From assembly GCA_004298075.1 (NCBI GenBank), contig SCRK01000054.1:1-50942 (forward strand): a DNA stretch of 50,942 nucleotides, written 5' to 3'. The stretch comes from a bacterium. Its GTDB lineage: Bacteria > Omnitrophota > Gorgyraeia > Gygaellales > Profunditerraquicolaceae. Under the pieces are notes generated by a model. The model ran no database searches. It had not been told where the DNA came from and saw nothing but the letters and a program-made list of their open reading frames with translations. Made by a program: the position numbers and the translations under genes. Every line of letters begins with the position of its first letter. Position 1 is the first letter of the stretch. This document shows, in pieces, positions 48,101 through 50,942 of this stretch.

Positions 48101-50942
48101 GATATATGCTTATCAATTGGAATTAGATCGTGAGAAATGGGAAAAAATCTACAGCCCGCTGTCTTCCGGATATCTCGACATTTATACTTACATAGAAAAT
48201 CTACCAGTAACAGCAGCAATAAGTATTTATGAACCAGAAGGGCTCAGAAGATTTCCCGAAGTTGAGTATCAATTTGTTCGACAACCTAGTAACATTTTAT
48301 TAGGCGTTTTTATACTTGATTATAATGCGGTTTATATACGCGGCGCCTCGCCGCTGGTGGCGGATAGCAGTTCTATCATTGAGAAAAATGAATTCTCTCA
48401 GTTTGTCTGGAAAAAAGATACCTCTCGTATAATAGAGGAAGGGAAGTGGGATGAGGGTCGGATAGGTATATATCCCAGTAGAGAGATTATGCATTTGCAG
48501 TTATTTGAAGAAGCAACTGAGTTAAGGATGAGTTTGGCAGTAGTCAAAGGTAACGATAGCAAGTGGAAGGCAATATTGCTTTATGTTGAAGATATGGAAG
48601 GGGAGCAAATTGAAAGGCAATACGAGTATCTTTATAAAGATAATGAAGCCATGTCTTTTGCTACGCGTTTCTATGAGGAGCGCAGGGAACTACAAATGAG
48701 GGTGGATAAATGGTTTTACAGATATTTACGGAAAAACCGGCTTATAAGCGGAGAGTTGAAAAATGGCTTAAAATGGATAATTAGCCGTGGTTTTACTCCT
48801 CCCCTTTCTGCCGTGCCGGGTTTATTTGATAGGATCTGCGGTCAGTTTGCGGACAACCTCATGAATTATCTTGAGAATTTGCGTATTGACAAACCTTTGA
48901 TTTTCCAGAAAATTCCAATGCGTTTATTGAATTCCTATGCTGATAACCGCAATAGTTTAATTGAGCTTTTAGGCTTACTTTTCGGATACCCCGAAGAGTA
49001 TATCAGTAGATTCCCTAAGCTTTCTGCTATGGGAATTGCTTTTGATGCCCGGGATTCAGGGCTTGAATTGAGCCCATACCAGTTATTTAAGCAGTATTTT
49101 GAGGATTTGCTCAGCAAGTATATTAATAATCTGAACTATGACGAAGAAAGAAACCGTCTGGTAATTGACGTGCGATACCCAAAAGAAGGGAGTTTCTTGC
49201 TGGTTAAAAAGCCCATAACCGAGGGAATTAAGCATTATCCTCTGCCGGCGGGAAAGAGGGTCGCCATAGTTGAGATCAGTAAGAACGGCCATATGCCGTT
49301 TGCCGGTAACTTCATTAAGGCGCTGAGCGAAGAAAACACAATAAGAGTATTTACTCTCGGCTCAAGTAATCCGGGTAGTATTCTTGAAGGGTATGAACCG
49401 GATATTATTTTAGCGCCTTATTCCTTAAGTCTTTGCAAACAGATCGGGGATTATCTGTTCGGTAGAAAGGGAGAGCAAATCGTATTTTATTATCCGTCAT
49501 TAGAGTCATCTCCCGGTTTTAATCTTTGTTTCAGCTTCAATAAGCCTGTCGCTAGAAAAGCAGCCGAGGCAATAAAAACGCACAAAAGCCAGCAGTCGCG
49601 CAGGGATTATCAGGGGTTTACCCGTTATGCTATGCAGTTTTGGGCTAATCTAGCCCGCTATTACGGGTTTATCGGGAGGGGGCCAAGGTATGCTAATGCC
49701 TTTGCTATAGGACATATCTGTAACGGAATAATTATGTATCCCAATCTTAATAAACGCTATGCGTTTGTTTTCGGCGCAGAAGCGGTTGCGGATGGTTTTA
49801 TTCCCGTAAGGATAGAAAAAAATACTATTATCAGATATGGTTCTCCGCATGCCGACGATATGGAGATTTCCGGAGCAGGTGTCGTAATCGCAGTTACCAA
49901 AACAGGCAAGAGGATATCAAATATAGTGTATAGCAGCGGAGGGGACAAGAGAAGGAGGAAGGAATTGAGCGACGCAACCAGGATATTGTCTCCTCAAAAC
50001 AGGATAAAAAATAAAATTTTGAGCCTTGAAAAAGAAGCGGAAGAATCGGCTTTTCAAAAACTCTACGAAAACGAGAAAAATTTCCTGGAAAGCAGGATCC
50101 GCTCTATACGCGGACAATCGAGGGGAATAATTATTTTTATGCCTCACAGAAACGACAGCCACCGTACGCACAGGAAATTTACTTCGTTATTGGAGCGGGT
50201 TTGGACTAATTTGTCTGAGGAATATGGCTTAGATGTCATCGTCGCCTATTATTTTGCCCCTTCAGCCGGAAATTTCAATACTTATTTTCTTTCTCCGCAC
50301 AATATAGACGCAAACAAGCGAGATAATGGAAAAATAAGCAGAGAGATAAATTTAACAGAACCTTTCAAGCGGGCAACAGCCATAACCGCTCCCGCGCGCT
50401 GCGGTCAGTCCGGCAAAGGCAGTCCAGATTGGATGCACTTGCCTTTTGGAGAAGCATTTTATCGGGAATCTTATTACGATGGCAAGTGCGCCTCGCCGCT
50501 GGCGCAAAGGGACAGGTGCCTGGTTGGCTTTGCAGGCGGTGTAGCTTCGGCTTTGCAGACGGCGCAGGGATCGCAAGACAGGCTTGAGGGTTTTTTCCCG
50601 AAGACATTTAAAAAATTAAACACGGCATTTAATGGTGTGCATGAATTACCGCGTTCAGATAGCTCGTTGAGAGAAGCATTGCTCCGGATAAAAAATTGGG
50701 AAAAAGTTAATTTGTTTACAGCATTGAGCTGGTGGTTTTGGATGGGGCTCGCCTCCGTTTATCCTAAGATCGGGATAAATATGCCTGTTGCGATAATTTG
50801 CACGTTCGGTTTCTGTGTATTTGGGAGCTTTTCGTTGTCTAACCGTTATTCTCGATTAAGAATTCAACGTTTACTTGGGAAAAAACAAAATAGGAAGAAT
50901 TCTGGTTCACCTGTTGTTTTGCCGCAGGGCGCCTCGCCGCTG
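3..50942 (+). CDS. Internal part of a giant multidomain polyprotein-like gene (open at both ends)
   Basis: One reading frame stays open for the entire window: 16,980 codons with no stop of any kind, so the result does not depend on the genetic code. The true start lies upstream and the stop downstream. Codon 1 shown here (Cys) is not a start. At least 25 segments match known families with intact motifs, which confirms the frame along its whole length: GH77, sigma-70-like modules, HAD, HD, kinase, HATPases, deiminase, Nudix, radical SAM, cyclase, PIG-L. Segments are separated by [A/S]SPL tetrapeptides. No repeated adhesin, cadherin or Ig-like domains were seen, unlike most described giant bacterial proteins. 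Size alone points to Omnitrophota. The overall function is unknown. The most economical reading is a polyprotein or a giant chain of tethered enzymes. Confidence 0.95.
3150..4151 (+). other. Segment: unrecognised, with HEAT-like helices near its end
   Basis: About 334 residues between the SSPV variant at 3138 and the first exact ASPL at 4152. The first part is a mixed alpha/beta region with a Cys-Gly-His stretch near 3510. From about 3840 to 4080 paired amphipathic helices (DRVKAIRFASHL, DIVRLQAIIALAQMV) have the spacing of HEAT or PBS-lyase repeats, which usually mediate protein binding. No catalytic motif was recognised. Confidence 0.35.
4164..6596 (+). other. malQ-like: Domain: GH77 4-alpha-glucanotransferase (amylomaltase)
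   Basis: About 810 residues including a Thr/Ser/Pro-containing C-terminal tail. GH77 landmarks appear in the family order: VQLLPF followed by YGPYSVED (about 4417-4475), CDVPFSPEGADVW (about 4983), LRFDHNLGAYR with the likely nucleophile Asp at 5220, LVVEALG with the likely acid/base Glu at 5793, LALHDSPT with the third carboxylate at 5955, and the NP...HPNW ending near 6210-6240. The enzyme would transfer maltooligosaccharides between glucan chains in maltodextrin or glycogen metabolism. All three carboxylates are kept, so it may be active, though several motifs are divergent (EALG where EDLG is usual). The SSPQ at 6597 is the weak linker that ends it. The next segment is also an alpha-glucan-type enzyme. 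Confidence 0.85.
6609..8879 (+). other. Domain: GH13-like alpha-amylase-family glycosidase
   Basis: A TIM-barrel glycosidase signature is visible from about 7150 to 8500: KKALFDFVAWP (strand 3 region, about 7428), FGFDGARVDLAHN with the likely nucleophile Asp at 7767, FFILETYRPED with the likely acid/base Glu at 7881, and VIANYDERS with a third Asp at 8349. These correspond to conserved regions I to IV of GH13, but the residue after the first region is Pro rather than the usual Asn-His, so substrate use may differ. The first ~170 residues, which contain a YHGIHNM stretch, are not recognised. Following directly after GH77, it suggests a linked role in alpha-glucan processing. A divergent GH13 subfamily or another clan H member is possible. 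Confidence 0.65.
8880..9356 (+). other. Segment: one or two membrane helices plus a helical tail
   Basis: A strongly hydrophobic stretch of about 33 residues (8910-9005: VILVTAILGSILLFGPLPAL and onwards) is followed by a basic turn (SLLRSNK) and about 100 residues of charged amphipathic helix. The layout is that of a small membrane-anchored helical protein. No family was recognised. It is bounded on the right by SSPL at 9357. I saw no linker copy on its left, so the boundary with the GH13-like part is approximate. Confidence 0.5.
9369..10202 (+). other. Two unrecognised segments split by ASPL at 9942
   Basis: The first segment (9369-9941, 191 residues) is alpha/beta with a His-rich patch (HPCLPIRGHRDH, near 9615-9650). 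The second (9954-10202, 83 residues) is short and basic at its start, with a helix-loop-helix feel. Neither shows a motif I can name. Both carry standard linkers on each side (SSPL 9357, ASPL 9942, SSPL 10203), so they would be separate products if the linker is cut. Confidence 0.4.
10215..10980 (+). other. Domain: sigma-70-like module 1 (regions 2 and 4)
   Basis: The module opens with a Trp/Tyr/Trp element (WQSKYEDW, Trp at 10263), then a helix ending NKAAREVLI, and 81 residues after the first Trp the region-2 core DDLMQ (10506), followed by GGLARAVELFD and AYAKMWIKSAL. This matches region 2.1-2.4 of sigma-70 factors (DLvQeG...ai.kFD...FstyA.wwIr.ai). A helix-turn-helix equivalent to region 4 ends SNERVRQILDR near 10900-10940. 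Sigma region 2 binds core RNA polymerase and the -10 element. The same arrangement recurs in two later modules. It could be a true sigma factor or a derived DNA-binding protein. Confidence 0.75.
10981..11880 (+). other. Domain: array of about six Fis-type helix-turn-helix repeats
   Basis: Directly after the sigma-like region 4, units of roughly 50 residues repeat. Each has a helix, a turn and a recognition-type helix: VSKQFNIPATTLYVRIK (about 11020), MAAELGITKESLFDRMK (about 11153), AARKLVIAEQCLRKKL (about 11300), AAALLSMSTDTLYQNI (about 11466), AARMLVVNLNTLRWRIK (about 11628), VSRFLKISKDILYDRIK (about 11800). The pattern A-x-x-L-x-[IV]-x-x-x-x-L-x-x-[RK] is that of Fis/HTH_8 domains found at the end of NtrC regulators. 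A tandem set would read an extended DNA site. Such an array joined to a sigma-like domain is unusual. Confidence 0.65.
11881..12791 (+). other. Linker tail, unrecognised alpha/beta segment and a 36-residue piece
   Basis: The HTH array ends in a Ser/Pro-containing tail up to ASPV at 12027. The segment 12039-12659 (207 residues) is alpha/beta with many Ile/Val/Leu strands and a long acidic patch (about 12190-12230). Its family was not recognised. A further 36-residue piece lies between SSPL 12660 and ASPV 12780. No catalytic residues could be proposed. Confidence 0.35.
12792..13610 (+). other. Module A: internal signal-peptide-like helix followed by TPR-like domain
   Basis: Soon after ASPV at 12780 comes a basic stretch (HAQRTRALFR), a hydrophobic core (LIIAAILSVFL, about 12873-12905) and a small-residue end SAPASANYS, which together look like a Sec signal peptide with an AxA site near 12930. 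A conserved helical part follows (SGLTSELAEAIIDL, about 13032), then TPR-like helices (GRLPEAKEVFLKIL, about 13155; PEETRRYAETAIKLEPGHP, about 13260). Modules B and C later repeat this plan. The domain is probably exported or periplasmic and protein-binding if a free N-terminus is made. Confidence 0.6.
13623..15479 (+). other. Short 47-residue piece and a long unrecognised segment
   Basis: 13623-13763 is a 47-residue basic piece between SSPI and ASPL. 13776-15479 (568 residues) is mixed alpha/beta at first and strongly helical from about 14640. It contains one GSPL at 14211 inside an apparently continuous domain (RAGSPLGNTRDD), which may be fortuitous. Near 14870-14960 a GWGIGE...GGALPK stretch is glycine-rich. 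I recognise no family. Confidence 0.35.
15492..16178 (+). other. Domain: HAD-superfamily hydrolase
   Basis: All four HAD motifs are present in order: motif I IIFDMGKTLY with nucleophile Asp at 15561; motif II VVATNTG (about 15855); motif III GKPHP with Lys at 15960; motif IV VVGDRWDIDI (about 16041). The second Asp of the usual DxD is Gly, as in FDxGxTL-type HAD enzymes. That weakens the case for a classical phosphatase, but is common in dehalogenase-like relatives. Helices between motifs I and II form a C1-type cap. The length (about 229 residues) is normal. It is cleanly bounded by ASPL 15480 and SSPV 16179, with a short hydrophobic leader (about 15495-15540) before motif I. Confidence 0.85.
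16191..17135 (+). other. Domain: alpha/beta-hydrolase-like
   Basis: A beta-strand then THGRGKAIDY (about 16284) resembles the oxyanion-hole HG motif. HLAESLGCRIF (about 16554) resembles the nucleophile elbow with Ser at 16566 (A-E-S-L-G in place of GxSxG). A late Asn-Ser-Ile-Ser-Glu strand end (about 16905) and GVPHF with His at 17067 could supply the acid and base. This order and the spacing over about 300 residues fit an alpha/beta hydrolase. The substrate is unknown. The assignment rests on short motifs only. Confidence 0.5.
17148..18110 (+). other. Domain: RelA/SpoT-type (p)ppGpp synthetase-like, preceded by a 37-residue piece
   Basis: After a 37-residue piece between SSPL 17136 and SSPA 17259, the segment carries VDDIMGLRII (17418-17447), which matches the substrate-binding D-x-x-G-x-R region of RelA/SpoT synthetases. 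GYEATHINFS (17547) is equivalent to GYxSxH, and PYEIMIMAP (17610) is equivalent to the E-x-Q-I strand. The fold would bind ATP and GTP/GDP. The key strand has Met where Gln is usual, so synthesis activity is uncertain. An unrecognised C-terminal part runs to 18110. A SpoT-like HD part lies 2 kb downstream. Confidence 0.65.
18123..19733 (+). other. Segment: long unrecognised region between the two RSH-like parts
   Basis: 537 residues between ASPL 18111 and SSPV 19734. The first part (about 18180-18560) is alpha/beta. The middle is helical (about 18600-19020). The end (about 19080-19730) is beta-rich with repeated short strands, including YIHKDTLHALGD-type turns and VVVFGEHAAPELII (about 19434). 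No catalytic motif was recognised. Its place between RelA/SpoT-like segments suggests it could be a regulatory insert of an alarmone system, but nothing in the sequence proves it. Confidence 0.3.
19746..20300 (+). other. Domain: ACT-like regulatory region
   Basis: Two successive beta-alpha-beta-beta-alpha-beta-like units: VKFKHQRYGLLADIYRKIG (about 19845) and LEFDLPNRPGSRINLANFF (about 20070). The second has the classical ACT opening D-x-P-x-x-x-G. ACT domains bind small molecules or pair subunits and normally sit at the C-terminus of RelA/SpoT proteins. Here they precede the HD domain in the same inter-linker segment. Confidence 0.5.
20301..21212 (+). other. Domain: SpoT/RelA-type HD phosphohydrolase
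   Basis: The metal-binding signature of the (p)ppGpp hydrolase domain is complete: MPYIMHPIGVAEI (His at 20457), GLLHDVIEDA (His-Asp at 20589-20594, with the following Glu-Asp typical of SpoT), and KIADRIHNLSTI (Asp at 20790), the most specific SpoT motif. It would bind Mn2+ and hydrolyse pyrophosphate from alarmones. In canonical RSH proteins the order is HD, synthetase, TGS, ACT. Here it is synthetase-like, ACT-like, HD, with linker motifs between. Confidence 0.85.
21225..21878 (+). other. Two unrecognised segments (145 and 69 residues)
   Basis: 21225-21659 lies between SSPV 21213 and SSPL 21660 and looks alpha/beta. 21672-21878 lies between SSPL 21660 and SSPL 21879, with a loop-rich Pro/Ser end. 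No motif was recognised in either. Confidence 0.35.
21891..22382 (+). other. Segment: four-helix membrane protein
   Basis: After a basic leader rich in Lys (about 21891-21960) there are four hydrophobic spans: about 21972-22046, 22068-22151, 22158-22217 and 22254-22307. A charged tail then leads to SSPV at 22383. The whole is the size of a small four-helix integral membrane protein. No family was recognised. Confidence 0.65.
22395..23108 (+). other. Segment: unrecognised soluble domain between two membrane segments
   Basis: 238 residues between SSPV 22383 and SSPL 23109. Mixed alpha/beta, with strands such as LLFAGI and PAIIVPTRN (about 22700-22785) and NALVAGEFNFPD (about 22908). I cannot name a family or active site. 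The flanking membrane segments (21.9-22.3 kb and 23.2-23.6 kb) suggest a membrane-associated setting if the chain is not cut. Confidence 0.3.
23121..23630 (+). other. Segment: three predicted membrane helices
   Basis: Hydrophobic spans at about 23202-23275 (LCLIVMVGIIIYLIYPLV), 23424-23483 and 23499-23570 (VFIILGAGIVAVFF) are separated by a charged loop of about 50 residues. A Lys/Asn/Ser-rich tail follows, up to SSPA at 23631. No family was recognised. Confidence 0.6.
23643..24482 (+). other. Domain: protein-kinase-like (Hanks-type)
   Basis: Kinase subdomains can be followed: a beta-strand pair with VVARLPKNG (about 23829), a hinge-like YQVTEYVEGKPL (about 23979), the catalytic loop LLHADIKLENIL (Asp at 24132; canonical HRDxKxxN with Ala for Arg), and VKLIDPWF (24174; Asp at 24186, where DFG is usual). 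Catalytic Lys, Asp and Asn equivalents are present, so activity is plausible. The C-lobe is short, ending before ASPL 24483. The Ala in HRD and the missing DFG glycine make it divergent. It precedes a CheR-like segment. Confidence 0.75.
24495..25490 (+). other. Domain: CheR-like S-adenosylmethionine methyltransferase
   Basis: The sequence FRIDVYSLGGSYGDEAYSIA (24885 onward) closely follows the CheR motif in which an acidic Gly-Glu-Glu-x-Tyr-Ser loop meets SAM. VGIEVLDPN (about 25023) fits motif II, and VDVIFSLNVLPYI (about 25269) fits the dlIfcRNVliY strand. CheR enzymes methylate glutamates of chemoreceptors. The target here is unknown. Four Cys before the catalytic part (about 24561-24580) could bind metal. 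Bounded by ASPL 24483 and ASPL 25491. Confidence 0.7.
25503..25856 (+). other. Module B: short signal-peptide-like helix plus DIARAI motif
   Basis: Directly after ASPL 25491 the chain reads like an exported N-terminus: a short polar start, a hydrophobic core (LVIVSSLLFL, about 25569) and NPSYAS. A conserved helix follows (VPADIARAI, 25719-25745) that matches modules A and C, but the TPR part is missing. At 118 residues it is the shortest of the three and may be a truncated copy. It ends at SSPI 25857, just before sigma-like module 2. Confidence 0.5.
25869..26828 (+). other. Domain: sigma-70-like module 2 (regions 2 and 4)
   Basis: Same plan as module 1: the Trp/Tyr/Trp element WTAKYREW (Trp at 26061), a helix ending NAAARETLI, then 80 residues after the first Trp the core DDLVQVG (26301), GGFARAVELFE, and HYATRWIDAAM (about 26406). 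A region-4-like HTH (SVGKRYGVSHTRVKQIV, about 26685) closes the domain. The leading ~60 residues (25869-26050) are Pro/Lys-rich and unrecognised. Confidence 0.75.
26841..27665 (+). other. Domain: Rossmann methyltransferase-like
   Basis: LTVAAGWAGTDIANLWLAT (26946 onward) resembles a SAM-binding loop after a first strand. IMINDF (about 27021) resembles motif II, and ILKWIKPGGFLIFNP (about 27441) the post-catalytic LkpGG strand typical of class I methyltransferases. The substrate is unknown. Bounded by ASPL 26829 and ASPL 27666. Confidence 0.5.
27678..28400 (+). other. Domain: divergent kinase-fold-like
   Basis: A strand-rich N-lobe ends in a hinge-like CFVLRVEGRNLSEIM (28020 onward). A C-lobe then carries GRFIPDLDATQVM (about 28134) and IFLTDPDEAKPY (about 28212), which may stand for the catalytic loop and the metal-binding Asp of LPS-kinase or aminoglycoside-kinase relatives. 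No clear HxD is present, so it could be inactive. The call is tentative. Confidence 0.35.
28413..29522 (+). other. Domain: sensor histidine kinase ATPase module 1, preceded by a 60-residue piece
   Basis: After a 60-residue piece between SSPL 28401 and SSPI 28593, a helical stretch leads to a Bergerat-fold ATPase: N box IIINAMEAS (Asn at 29232), G1 DNGSGI (29328), F box IFEPLFTTKPG (about 29370), G2 LGVGLSIAKEIA (29403), and the closing GTTVIVTLPV. All ATP-binding boxes are intact. I see no convincing H-box histidine in the helical stretch before it and no receiver domain, so the phosphoacceptor may be missing or divergent. ASPL 29523 begins three residues after the domain end. Confidence 0.85.
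29535..30401 (+). repeat. Five homing-endonuclease-associated-type repeats
   Basis: A unit of about 55-60 residues repeats five times. It has the form [RN]N-x-x-x-W-x-x-x-G-[YH]-x-x-[LMV]-x-[RK]-x-[AS]-x-x-x-x-G-x-W-x-N-x-[LV]: copies carry EWQRAGY...GGWHNVV (29610), QWEKSGY...GGWENVL (29808), TWIRIGH...GCWDNLL (29952), EWERAGY...GGWINAV (30096), VWMDKGY...GSWANAL (30294). This is the pattern of the homing endonuclease associated repeat, a small helical DNA-binding unit often paired with HNH nucleases. No nuclease is present: the array runs straight into sigma-like module 3. Confidence 0.65.
30402..30980 (+). other. Domain: sigma-70-like module 3, region 2 only
   Basis: WQARYSDW (Trp at 30411), a helix ending NEAAREALI, and, 80 residues after the first Trp, DDLVQAG (30651), GGFARAAEIFD and SFARIWAKWAI (about 30765) repeat the module-1 plan. 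After about 30830 the chain becomes acidic and then Ser-rich, with no region-4-like HTH before SSPL 30981. This copy is therefore C-terminally shortened. The HEAR-type array at its front may replace region 4 as DNA reader (inference). Confidence 0.7.
30993..31811 (+). other. Module C: internal signal-peptide-like helix followed by TPR-like domain
   Basis: About 45 residues after SSPL 30981 comes a hydrophobic core (PPPALALVFMLFSNLPALAS, 31125-31184) ending in a small-residue PASAYS, much like a Sec signal peptide. Then GVPEDIARSIASL (about 31299), equivalent to VPADIARAI in module B, and TPR-like helices (KGDFDEAVDSYLSVL, about 31416; AKDNLEKALQLNPAL, about 31698). Same order as module A. Probably an exported helical scaffold if released. 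Confidence 0.65.
31824..33014 (+). other. Domain: arginine/agmatine-deiminase-like (guanidino-modifying fold)
   Basis: Hallmarks of the pentein fold are present in order: a FARDNY stretch (about 32088), FEGGD (32238-32252), a strand with HLNTSVTFL (His at 32418), and near the C-terminus GYWRCSMN with the likely nucleophilic Cys at 32868. Length (about 397 residues) suits agmatine or arginine deiminases and amidinotransferases. It would hydrolyse or transfer a guanidino group. It is bounded by SSPL 31812 and ASPL 33015. Confidence 0.7.
33027..33677 (+). other. Segment: unrecognised (217 residues)
   Basis: Helical at the start, then alpha/beta with CHNHTGNLMGALSAGAFGKPVVFCLP (in pieces around 33375-33450), which has a Rossmann-like or transferase-like feel but no diagnostic motif. 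Bounded by ASPL 33015 and ASPL 33678. Both linkers use the GCCTCGCCGCTGG spelling. Confidence 0.35.
33690..34370 (+). other. Domain: UPF0489-like
   Basis: DSHEGILPWL (about 33813), ILVFDDHDDP (about 33876) and WISIELDYLF (about 34035) resemble the order of conserved blocks in the uncharacterised UPF0489 family (H-x-x-x-L-x-W, H/D-x-D-x-D, S-x-D-x-D-Y-F), which is related to the arginase/deacetylase metal-binding fold. The acidic and His residues could form a metal site. The match is by eye and the function is unknown. Confidence 0.4.
34371..35243 (+). other. Domain: winged-helix-like region plus Nudix hydrolase
   Basis: A short HTH-like stretch (RQFSQELGLSRDALARLIK, about 34488) precedes a Nudix domain. 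The Nudix box fits the consensus exactly: Gly at 34749, Glu after five residues (34767), then Arg-Glu (34791), Glu-Glu (34803) and Gly-Val (34812). The preceding DWHRTDHIIGV...RRDKKD resembles IPP-isomerase-like Nudix enzymes. It would hydrolyse a nucleoside-diphosphate-linked compound or act as a sensor joined to the HTH. Ends at GSPL 35244. Confidence 0.8.
35256..36689 (+). other. Three consecutive unrecognised segments
   Basis: 35256-35780 (175 residues) holds a CRFCG pair (about 35448) and a HH pair (about 35553) that could bind metal. 35793-35975 (61 residues) has a YPRDHGCHFRFFP stretch. 35988-36689 (234 residues) is alpha/beta and includes GIYVHPRYRNLRNG (about 36354) and IDDSNG (about 36612). 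Linkers SSPL 35781, 35976 and 36690 divide them. No family could be named. Confidence 0.3.
36702..38078 (+). other. Two unrecognised segments split by ASPL 37206
   Basis: 36702-37205 (168 residues) is mostly helical and includes KLFRGTGMEEAYSLDEFL-type charged helices. 37218-38078 (287 residues) begins beta-rich (PVRNCGGVNLPFYFL, about 37302), has a long helical middle and ends beta-rich (IFGTAILGIPD, about 37890). No motif was recognised in either. Confidence 0.3.
38091..38846 (+). other. Domain: second HATPase-like (histidine kinase or anti-sigma type)
   Basis: GLRNVVQHC (Asn at 38403) resembles the N box, AAIIDNGSGF (Asp at 38484) is a clear G1 box, and a Gly/Ser-rich lid with SMGMDLSLMVGSADI (about 38574) fits the G2 region. 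The C-terminal strands differ from typical sensor kinases, suggesting the HATPase_c group used by anti-sigma or response-type kinases. It is followed at once by SSPL 38847 and a membrane segment. Confidence 0.6.
38859..39215 (+). other. Segment: membrane protein with about four hydrophobic spans
   Basis: After a basic leader (about 38870-38945) there are hydrophobic spans at about 38964-39020, 39036-39080, 39102-39140 and 39150-39197, ending YMFNKCEK. An RSPL at 39216 stands where a linker would be expected. The segment has the size of a small integral membrane protein. Family not recognised. Confidence 0.6.
39228..40001 (+). other. Segment: unrecognised (258 residues)
   Basis: Mostly helical and basic at the start (about 39240-39600), then alpha/beta. 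The Asp/Glu-rich stretch near 39735-39770 (ILTEDIQD) has no recognisable motif. Bounded by the RSPL variant at 39216 and ASPL 40002. Confidence 0.3.
40014..41066 (+). other. Domain: transglutaminase-like cysteine enzyme (tentative)
   Basis: In the middle of the segment, GYCDFTSAFLAKLLVELG has Cys 40329 at a helix start. Further on come HYEDHMFIRK with His 40437 and LYIDLRL with Asp 40488. The order Cys (helix), His (strand), Asp (strand) with about 35 and 17 residues between is typical of bacterial transglutaminase-like and peptidase-like enzymes. Such a fold could act as a protease, which is of note in a chain with repeated possible cleavage sites. The rest (to 41066) is unrecognised. Confidence 0.45.
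41079..42206 (+). other. Domain: radical SAM enzyme with C-terminal Cys cluster
   Basis: CNNRCIGC (Cys at 41217, 41229, 41238) is the CxxxCxxC cluster of radical SAM enzymes that binds the [4Fe-4S] and SAM. FSGLTGEPL (about 41400) fits the GGE strand. DIIISLYGASPETY (about 41553) fits the next SAM-contacting strand. A C-terminal set of Cys (about 41934-42015: SCLNCVAC...YPCSH) looks like a SPASM or twitch-type auxiliary cluster. SPASM members often modify peptides, so a tailoring role on other parts of this chain or a peptide is conceivable (inference). Confidence 0.85.
42219..42335 (+). other. 39-residue piece between two nearly identical ASPL elements
   Basis: ASPLAQ occurs at 42207 and again at 42336, each spelled GCCTCGCCGCTGGCGCAA. 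Only 117 nt lie between the two tetrapeptides, coding a 39-residue basic, Gly- and Leu-containing peptide with no fold I can recognise. If the linker is cut, a short peptide would be released right after a SPASM-type radical SAM domain. It may also be debris from a duplicated linker. Confidence 0.5.
42348..43380 (+). other. Domain: NAD-dependent sugar epimerase/dehydratase (extended SDR)
   Basis: ITGHTGDIGATLL has the SDR dinucleotide fingerprint GxxGxxG (42396-42416). YASSQRAY (about 42735) fits the Ser of the catalytic set. YDISKLLGE has Tyr 42921 and Lys 42933 (YxxxK). ARISNVYGPGF and RDYIYSHD (about 42984 and 43092) are the downstream conserved blocks of sugar-nucleotide epimerases. It is thus an intact extended SDR. 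No linker separates it from the cyclase that follows, so the two appear to be one bifunctional unit. Confidence 0.85.
43381..44615 (+). other. Domain: sedoheptulose-7-phosphate cyclase / 2-epi-5-epi-valiolone-synthase-like
   Basis: A dehydroquinate-synthase-fold enzyme. NAD site VVGGGALMDVVG (43773 onward). Motif DAAVGIKVGVNYRGHKNFLG (43878 onward) follows the sugar-phosphate-cyclase form GIKxGVN rather than the GGKxGxN of true dehydroquinate synthase. Zinc ligands Glu 44022, His 44214 (in DFGHTFAP) and His 44262 (in LHGEAVGID) are all present. Family members cyclise sedoheptulose 7-phosphate to cyclitol precursors of C7N aminocyclitols or mycosporines. An N-terminal extension (43381-43500) joins it to the epimerase. 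Ends with ASPL 44616. Confidence 0.8.
44628..45386 (+). other. Domain: nucleotidyltransferase-like 1
   Basis: GSSRY (44706) followed by a second Gly-Ser turn and SDVDVNIIL with paired Asp at 44763 and 44769 match the GS...DxD core of the Pol-beta-type nucleotidyltransferase fold. The rest is helical and basic. Substrate unknown. Bounded by ASPL 44616 and ASPL 45387, both in the GCCTCGCCGCTGG spelling. Confidence 0.55.
45399..46244 (+). other. Domain: sensor histidine kinase ATPase module 3
   Basis: An H-box-like RRIAHNAIFGLKLDP (His at 45453) near the start, N box MLINIFDNAVE (Asn at 45879), G1 QDKGGGIPE (Asp at 45990), G2 GSGIGLAEAFFVIS (46098) and a closing GAVFAIKLP. Together they describe a compact histidine kinase core with a possible phosphoacceptor but no sensor or receiver of its own. 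ASPL 46245 follows within 15 residues of the domain end. Confidence 0.8.
46257..47060 (+). other. Segment: unrecognised (268 residues)
   Basis: Alpha/beta at first (RYTMAGVCGRVAFFHERAEIW, in pieces near 46365-46430), helical from about 46800. The residue pattern does not match a family I know. Flanked by ASPL 46245 and ASPL 47061. Confidence 0.3.
47073..47843 (+). other. Domain: nucleotidyltransferase-like 2 (MNT type)
   Basis: VYVFGSAAKYGLREGHDIDIAI (from 47529; in the family GSxAxG...SDxD) gives the glycine-serine turn and the metal-binding Asp at 47577 and 47583. This is the signature of minimal nucleotidyltransferases. About 150 helical residues precede it, in the position HEPN-like helices can take, but no RxxxxH motif was seen. 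Bounded by ASPL 47061 and 47844. Confidence 0.65.
47856..49650 (+). other. Two unrecognised segments split by ASPL 48345
   Basis: 47856-48344 (163 residues) is alpha/beta and contains a YSPL at 48159 that looks incidental. 48357 to about 49650 has a helical middle (about 48600-49130) and a Rossmann-like stretch (about 49260-49560: RVAIVEIS, IRVFTLGSS, PDIILAPYS). It runs into the deacetylase without a linker, so it is probably the N-terminal part of that protein. Confidence 0.35.
49651..50489 (+). other. Domain: PIG-L/LmbE-type deacetylase
   Basis: GSPHADDMEISGAGVVIAV (49839 onward) carries the metal-binding PHxDD (His 49848, Asp 49854 and 49857) and the following Gly-rich helix of N-acetylglucosaminyl deacetylases. 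IFMPHRNDSHRTHRKF (50133 onward) gives the late (R/N)DxHxxH block, with His 50169 as the third zinc ligand. Members remove acetyl groups from GlcNAc-type substrates in glycolipids and small thiols. About 70 residues after the last block lead to ASPL 50490. Confidence 0.75.
50487..50504 (+). repeat. Linker copy with a 6-bp hairpin
   Basis: TGCGCC and GGCGCA flank the 8-nt loop TCGCCGCT, coding Cys-Ala-Ser-Pro-Leu-Ala. It is the best stem among the linker copies. Similar 5-bp versions are at 42333 and 47058. It is followed by AAGGGACAGGTGCC, a sequence style seen at ends of REP-type elements in other bacteria (uncertain). Confidence 0.45.
50502..50930 (+). other. Segment: two membrane helices at the right edge
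   Basis: A 70-residue hydrophilic start (AQRDRCLVGF and onwards) is followed by two hydrophobic spans at about 50712-50765 (LFTALSWWFWMGLASV) and 50778-50835 (NMPVAIICTFGFCVFGSF), then a very basic tail (NRYSRLRIQRLLGKKQNRK) and GSPV at 50904. The last 12 bases of the window are a full ASPL codon set at 50931, so the next segment starts just outside. Confidence 0.55.

Noticed and set aside
48159..48170. Tyr-Ser-Pro-Leu as a linker copy
   Set aside because: First position is Tyr and the context is a continuous segment. Codons (TAC AGC CCG CTG) differ from neighbouring linkers.
49506..49520. Ser-Ser-Pro-Gly near 49.5 kb as a linker variant
   Set aside because: Falls within a Rossmann-like strand region with Gly at the fourth position; not counted.
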